Origin: Clostridiaceae bacterium
Lineage (GTDB): Bacteria; Bacillota; Clostridia; Acetivibrionales; DUMC01
DNA: 9,755 nucleotides
Direction: 5' to 3'
NCBI GenBank assembly: GCA_012512865.1
Contig: JAAZDH010000166.1
Span: 1-9,755, forward strand
The position numbers and the translations under genes are program-made. The notes beneath the pieces are model-generated. The model was not told the DNA's origin, did no database searches, and saw only the letters and a list, made by a program, of their open reading frames with translations. The first letter of the stretch is position 1. Each line of letters opens with the position of its first letter. Of the stretch, positions 6,784-9,755 are shown in pieces.

Positions 6784-8290
6784 GGCTTTCCTCGATCCCT
6801 CCTTTTTTGGTTTTTACCTTAAAGATAAGACCCAAAATTTGTAAAGCAATCAAGGGTGTCAATGCAACCATTGCAATCATTCCAAACCCATCTATCAACA
6901 CATTTGCCCCCTCTGAAGCAAATGCAGCACCGTTCGAAAAAGCTAATATAAAGGTGGCTGTCATCGGCCCGGATGCAACACCCCCTTAATCAAAGGCAAT
7001 TCCAACAAACAGCTCCGGCGTTATATAACTCATTGCCAGTGAAATTATGTAACCCGGTAAGAGGTAATGCCATAATTGTATGCCCGGAACAAGTATTCTT
7101 ACCTTTGATAGCGCAACCGCTATGCCAACCCCGATGGCAAGGGAAATCATTACGGCTTTTCTCTTTACATATCCGCTGGTTACATCTTCCACCTGGTTAG
7201 TTAGAACATGAACGGCCGGCTCTGCCATTACCGTGGCAAATCCCAGGACAAAGCCGACAATAACAAGGTAAGCTTTGTTTTCCATGGATGCTATGGTAGA
7301 TCCAATGATGGCACCTACATCCATAAAACCACCATTAACTCCCACTAAAAACATGACAAAACCTATATACGTAAACAACAGCCCCATTAAAACTTTTCTA
7401 AGGGCTTTTCTTGGCAGCTTGAATAATATTATTTGAAATATTAAGAAAATTATTATAATAGGAAGCAGGGCTATAATAACCTCCATGGCCACCTTGCCTA
7501 TCTGCCGGGTAAAAGAATTTATAATTGATGTAGATACCGTTTCAGTATATTCAAGCCCTCCTGTAATCGTGCCGGATCTTGAAACAACACCCATGAATAC
7601 AACGGCCAAAATAGCACCCGCCGATGCAATCCCAACCAGCCCAAAATTATCTTCCTCGGAGGCCTTGCTGTCTTTTTTTATCACAGAAACACCTGCGGCA
7701 AGGGCCAGGATAAACGGAACCGTCATAGCTCCCGTTGTCGCTCCTGAAGCATCAAAAGCAATGGCTAGAAATTCTTTTAATGTAAACAGTGCGATAATAA
7801 AGATAACTATGTACGTAACAGTTAAAAATTTAAATATTTTGATATTATAAATTATTCTTACAAAACCCAGGGAAATCAACGCTCCAACGCCAACCGACAC
7901 AACGGTGACAAGGGTTGCTTTCGGGATCATCCCGGATGTAACAAAATCAACTTGATCGGCAAGTACATGCAAATCTGGCTCGGCAACCGAAATAAAAAAG
8001 CCAAGCAATAATCCCCCGATAATGACTACCCATAATTTGTTCGTTTTTACTATGGATGACCCCATGACATTACCTATCGGTGTAATACCAATATCCACGC
8101 CTACCAGGAAAATAGATAACCCAATGATAATCAGCACTGCACCTATAAGAAATCTAATTATCAACGAGAGTTCAAGAGGCACTATGGTAAAATGTAATAA
8201 AATTACTATTGCAGTAATTGGCAATACAGAATACAATACCTCTTTAAACCTGAAAACTAGCACATTCAAGCCTATCACATTCCTTTCCAC
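6776..8290 (-). pseudogene. DUF1538 membrane protein interrupted by an in-frame stop
   Basis: This is a 504-residue, very hydrophobic protein built of two homologous halves, as in DUF1538-family membrane proteins. Half 1 has AEPDLHVLADQVDFVTSG (103-120) and AIAFDASGATTGAMT (176-190). Half 2 has AEPAVHVLTNQVEDVTSG (356-373), then IAFD, then a TAA codon (6988-6986), then GGVASGPMTATFILAF in the same frame to the TGA at 6776. The stop falls exactly inside the motif repeated in half 1, and a serine there (TCA to TAA) would explain it as one base change. As written, the first product is 434 residues and lacks its last ~70. The ATG at 6964 could only give a 62-residue fragment. The GTG start at 8290 is uncertain: there is no clear ribosome binding site, and GTG codons at 8278 and 8263 are alternatives. 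The family is presumed to transport or sense something, with no proven substrate known to me. It is coupled to the P-II gene. Confidence 0.8.
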
Positions 8291-8311
8291 AATTTATTTT
8301 CTGAGGTTTTG

Positions 8312-8340
8312 GTGAGACAAGGGACAATTCTTGGTCTCAC
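8312..8340 (-). promoter_or_regulatory. Stable hairpin in the DUF1538 leader
   Basis: GTGAGAC (8312-8318) pairs with GTCTCAC (8334-8340). Inside it, AAG (8319-8321) pairs with CTT (8330-8332) across a 1-nt bulge, giving about 10 bp with an 8-nt loop. It ends 22 nt before the annotated start and is not followed by a U-run on either strand. It may influence translation start or message stability. Confidence 0.4.
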
Positions 8341-8509
8341 TGTATCTCTTCCAGGTAAGACAGAAGACAGTTCTATATTCTTTGCTCTTAAGGCAGAAGT
8401 CATCAAGTATATGTCCTGTTTAAGCCCTGCAAACCTAACGTCCTTTGATAGTGCAGTTTTTTATTTATTAGTTTTTTCCCGTTTTGACAGGCTAACCACT
8501 TCCCCTCCA

Positions 8510-8539
8510 ATTATACTATGGTATTATACATGGCGTCAA
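8510..8539 (-). promoter_or_regulatory. Promoter of the DUF1538/P-II operon
   Basis: On the minus strand, TTGACG (8539-8534) is followed after 18 nt by a perfect TATAAT (8515-8510). This is a good sigma-A-type promoter (5/6 and 6/6 matches). Transcription would start near 8503, about 210 nt before the first gene. It shows the pair can be expressed independently of the upstream DeoR gene. Confidence 0.6.
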
Positions 8540-8582
8540 TTGTTGCTGGCTGGAAAACTAGTTCCTGGAGGAAGTCATATTA

Positions 8583-8602
8583 ATATACCAGGATATACCA
8601 GG
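8583..8602 (-). repeat. Perfect 10-bp tandem repeat upstream of the promoter
   Basis: ATATACCAGG occurs twice back to back (8583-8592, 8593-8602). The period is one helical turn, and the repeat lies about 44 nt upstream of the -35 of the DUF1538 promoter. A perfect palindrome ATATTAATAT (8577-8586) overlaps its edge. The placement fits an activator site, possibly for the neighbouring DeoR protein, but nothing proves this. Confidence 0.5.
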
Positions 8603-8636
8603 CAACATGTAAAAGTAAAAGAAAATCAAAAGTAGA

Positions 8637-9437
8637 TTAAACGGTCCTGACTTCCACTCCCCTGGCCATAATTTCCTGGATTTCATCAGAATCCGCATTC
8701 CGGTTTGTAACCAGGATATCAATTCCCTCCAGTGAAGAAATGTGGGCAAAACTGGTCCTGCCGACCTTGGTATAGTCGGCTACTACAATCGTTGTCTTTG
8801 CATGGGCTATCATCTGCCTGTTTATTTCCGCCTCGATATAATGATACGTGGAGATCCCGTTTTCGGCATTAATCCCGTCAACGGAAAGAATAAGCTTGTC
8901 GGCCTTGTATCTTCCAAGCTGGTTTATTGCATCATCCCCGTAAGTAAGCTGGCTTTTGGGCTCAAGGATGCCACCGAGAAGTATTATGACGCTATCCCGC
9001 AGCTTGACAGCTTCCTGGGAGAAATAAACCGCGTTTGTCACTATTGTAAGATTTCTTAAATTTTTCAGTTCCTCCAATACATAAAGATTGGTTGTGCCCG
9101 AGCTCATCATCAGTGTATCATCGTCCGAAATCATGGATGCAACCTCGATTGCAATCCTTCTTTTTTCCCCCGCATTGGTTTTCATCCTGTCAGCGATGGA
9201 CATCCTGTGGTAAGCCCTGTAGGTGCTGATAGCCCCTCCATGGACACGTTCAAGCTTTCCAAGGCTCTCCAGCATCGCAAGGTCATTCCTGATGGTTACC
9301 TCGGATATATCAAACATCTTGCTCAAGTGACTGACCTTGACTTTACCCTTTTTATTTAATATTTCCAGTATCTTGTTCCTGCGCTCCTCTGTCCCGTATT
9401 CAACATTATCTCTTTCATCGCCGGTAATGGAATCCAT
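8637..9437 (-). CDS. DeoR/GlpR-family transcriptional regulator
   Basis: The product has 266 residues from the ATG at 9437, a normal family length. The N-terminal winged helix-turn-helix (about 16-70) carries the family signature: TEERRNKILEILNKKG, then VSHLSKMFDISEVTIRNDLAMLE, then GKLERVHGGAI. The C-terminal sugar-phosphate-binding domain (DeoRC type) has SGTTNLYVLEEL (113-124), TNAVYF, GGIL, SVDGINAENGIST (185-197) and VVADYTKVGRTSF (218-230), as in repressors induced by phosphorylated sugars. GAAGG about 8 nt before the ATG favours this start. A GTG at 9482 in the same frame would add 15 residues but has no ribosome binding site. It lies upstream of, and on the same strand as, the DUF1538/P-II pair and about 2.5 kb from the sugar permeases; its targets are not evident. 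No effector can be named. Confidence 0.9.
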   Translation of the reverse strand: MDSITGDERDNVEYGTEERRNKILEILNKKGKVKVSHLSKMFDISEVTIRNDLAMLESLGKLERVHGGAISTYRAYHRMSIADRMKTNAGEKRRIAIEVASMISDDDTLMMSSGTTNLYVLEELKNLRNLTIVTNAVYFSQEAVKLRDSVIILLGGILEPKSQLTYGDDAINQLGRYKADKLILSVDGINAENGISTYHYIEAEINRQMIAHAKTTIVVADYTKVGRTSFAHISSLEGIDILVTNRNADSDEIQEIMARGVEVRTV

Positions 9438-9491
9438 AATGGAACCTTCACTCCCTAAAGCAGATCTTCTCCGTCTATCCACTTAAACAAC

Positions 9492-9632
9492 TCAATATAT
9501 ATTCACTGCGTTTACATCCATTGCATCTATATCCGCTGCGTCGTCAACATCTAATCCACACCCGGAAACCATGCAAGGAACAACAATAATTTTACCATAC
9601 CAGCTGCTGTTTGTAAAATTTTGTCCCAGCAT
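9492..9632 (-). CDS. Possible 46-residue small protein (uncertain)
   Basis: A minus-strand frame from ATG 9632 to TGA 9494-9492 encodes MLGQNFTNSSWYGKIIVV followed by an acidic, Asp/Ala/Val-rich tail (GLDVDDAADIDAMDV, NAVNIY). It stops 54 nt before the preferred DeoR start and is in the same frame, with two stops between. The composition looks less random than most short frames, and the 30-nt direct repeat keeps codon phase. Against it, there is no ribosome binding site, and the best DeoR promoter lies inside it. It could be a leader peptide or chance; no family is recognised. Confidence 0.2.
   Translation of the reverse strand: MLGQNFTNSSWYGKIIVVPCMVSGCGLDVDDAADIDAMDVNAVNIY
9498..9541 (-). 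repeat. Imperfect 14-bp direct repeat, 30-nt period
   Basis: TATATTCACTGCGT (9498-9511) and TATATCCGCTGCGT (9528-9541) match at 12 of 14 positions and start exactly 30 nt apart, about three helical turns. They lie between the candidate promoter and the DeoR start, where an autoregulatory site could be, or they may reflect the repetitive acidic coding tail on the minus strand. Confidence 0.4.
9589..9617 (-). promoter_or_regulatory. Candidate promoter of the DeoR gene
   Basis: On the minus strand, TTTACA (9617-9612, 5/6 of the -35 consensus) lies 17 nt from TAAAAT (9594-9589, 5/6 of the -10). A TGG just before the -10 gives an extended -10. The leader would be about 145 nt. Spacing and matches are good, so this is the best promoter candidate in the region. 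Confidence 0.5.
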
Positions 9633-9640
9633 TCGGCATT

Positions 9641-9660
9641 CAACAAGATTCAACAAGATT
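9641..9660. repeat. Perfect 10-bp tandem repeat
   Basis: CAACAAGATT occurs twice in direct succession (9641-9650, 9651-9660), preceded by a further ATT. It lies about 24 nt upstream of the -35 of the DeoR promoter candidate, a fitting place for a regulator. It resembles in size and placement, but not in sequence, the tandem repeat ahead of the DUF1538 promoter. Confidence 0.5.
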
Positions 9661-9755
9661 AGGGCGCATCAAATTAATTTGAAAAGAAAATTTAGGCGTG
9701 ATGACTTCCTTAGGCTAATATGGTCGCTTCAGCTACGGATAGTAATGCTTAAGGC

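Larger units (their letters stand above)
8291..8636 (-). other. Control region between the DeoR and DUF1538 genes
   Basis: This 346-nt gap holds no gene I can support. On the minus strand it contains a direct repeat, a good sigma-A-type promoter and a ~210-nt untranslated leader with a strong hairpin near its end, all listed separately. The leader matches no riboswitch class I can recognise (no T-box or c-di-AMP signature). No clear terminator for the DeoR gene is seen, so read-through from it is possible. Confidence 0.55.
9483..9755. other. Upstream region of the DeoR gene
   Basis: This 273-nt stretch holds no certain gene. On the minus strand it has a candidate promoter, two kinds of short direct repeat and a small open frame, all listed separately. 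The last ~95 bases to the window edge show nothing recognisable, and the upstream gene lies outside the window. Confidence 0.5.

Noticed and set aside
8309..8635. 108-codon plus-strand frame between the DUF1538 and DeoR genes
   Set aside because: It starts with TTG, has no ribosome binding site, resembles no family I know, and runs over a good minus-strand promoter, tandem repeat and hairpin. An unusual real gene cannot be fully excluded.

Overview
The window looks like a chromosomal piece of a low-GC Gram-positive, most likely a member of the Clostridia. The reasons are AGGAGG-type ribosome binding sites, very AT-rich intergenic DNA beside moderate-GC genes, frequent AGG/AGA and ATA codons, and the gene types present. 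No species can be named. No rRNA, tRNA, CRISPR array, transposase or phage gene was seen.

Layout: (1) Positions 1-653 are AT-rich and carry no convincing gene, only dyads and one terminator-like hairpin. (2) At 666-874 is a stand-alone LuxR/GerE-type helix-turn-helix protein whose last helix is knocked out of frame by a one-base loss. (3) Positions 875-1337 are again AT-rich, with three copies of TACAGGTAA around a possible promoter. (4) A plus-strand cluster at 1355-6111 encodes an HlyD/MacA-type membrane fusion protein, a MacB/FtsX-like membrane protein (frameshifted in a C-tract), and a MalF-type plus MalG-type pair of sugar ABC permeases. No ATPase or solute-binding protein is present. 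(5) Converging on it with a 6-nt gap is a minus-strand pair: a two-repeat DUF1538 membrane protein (8290-6776, with an in-frame TAA) followed by an overlapping double-domain P-II protein (6783-6118). (6) Upstream on the same strand lies a DeoR/GlpR-family regulator (9437-8637), preceded by a region with a candidate promoter, direct repeats and a possible 46-codon ORF.

How the genes may work together: the plus-strand cluster resembles two transporter modules joined together. One is the adaptor and permease of a MacAB/YknXYZ-like system without its ATPase. The other is the membrane core of a carbohydrate importer without its binding protein and ATPase. The minus-strand pair pairs a predicted membrane transporter with a P-II-like regulator, translated in coupling. 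The DeoR protein is a plausible sugar-phosphate-responsive regulator of nearby genes, but its target is not shown.

Three otherwise well-preserved genes each carry exactly one lesion: two single-base losses and one nonsense change. They are either sequencing or assembly errors or recent inactivations. In each case the restored protein can be read from the sequence, so all three are annotated as full-length interrupted genes.
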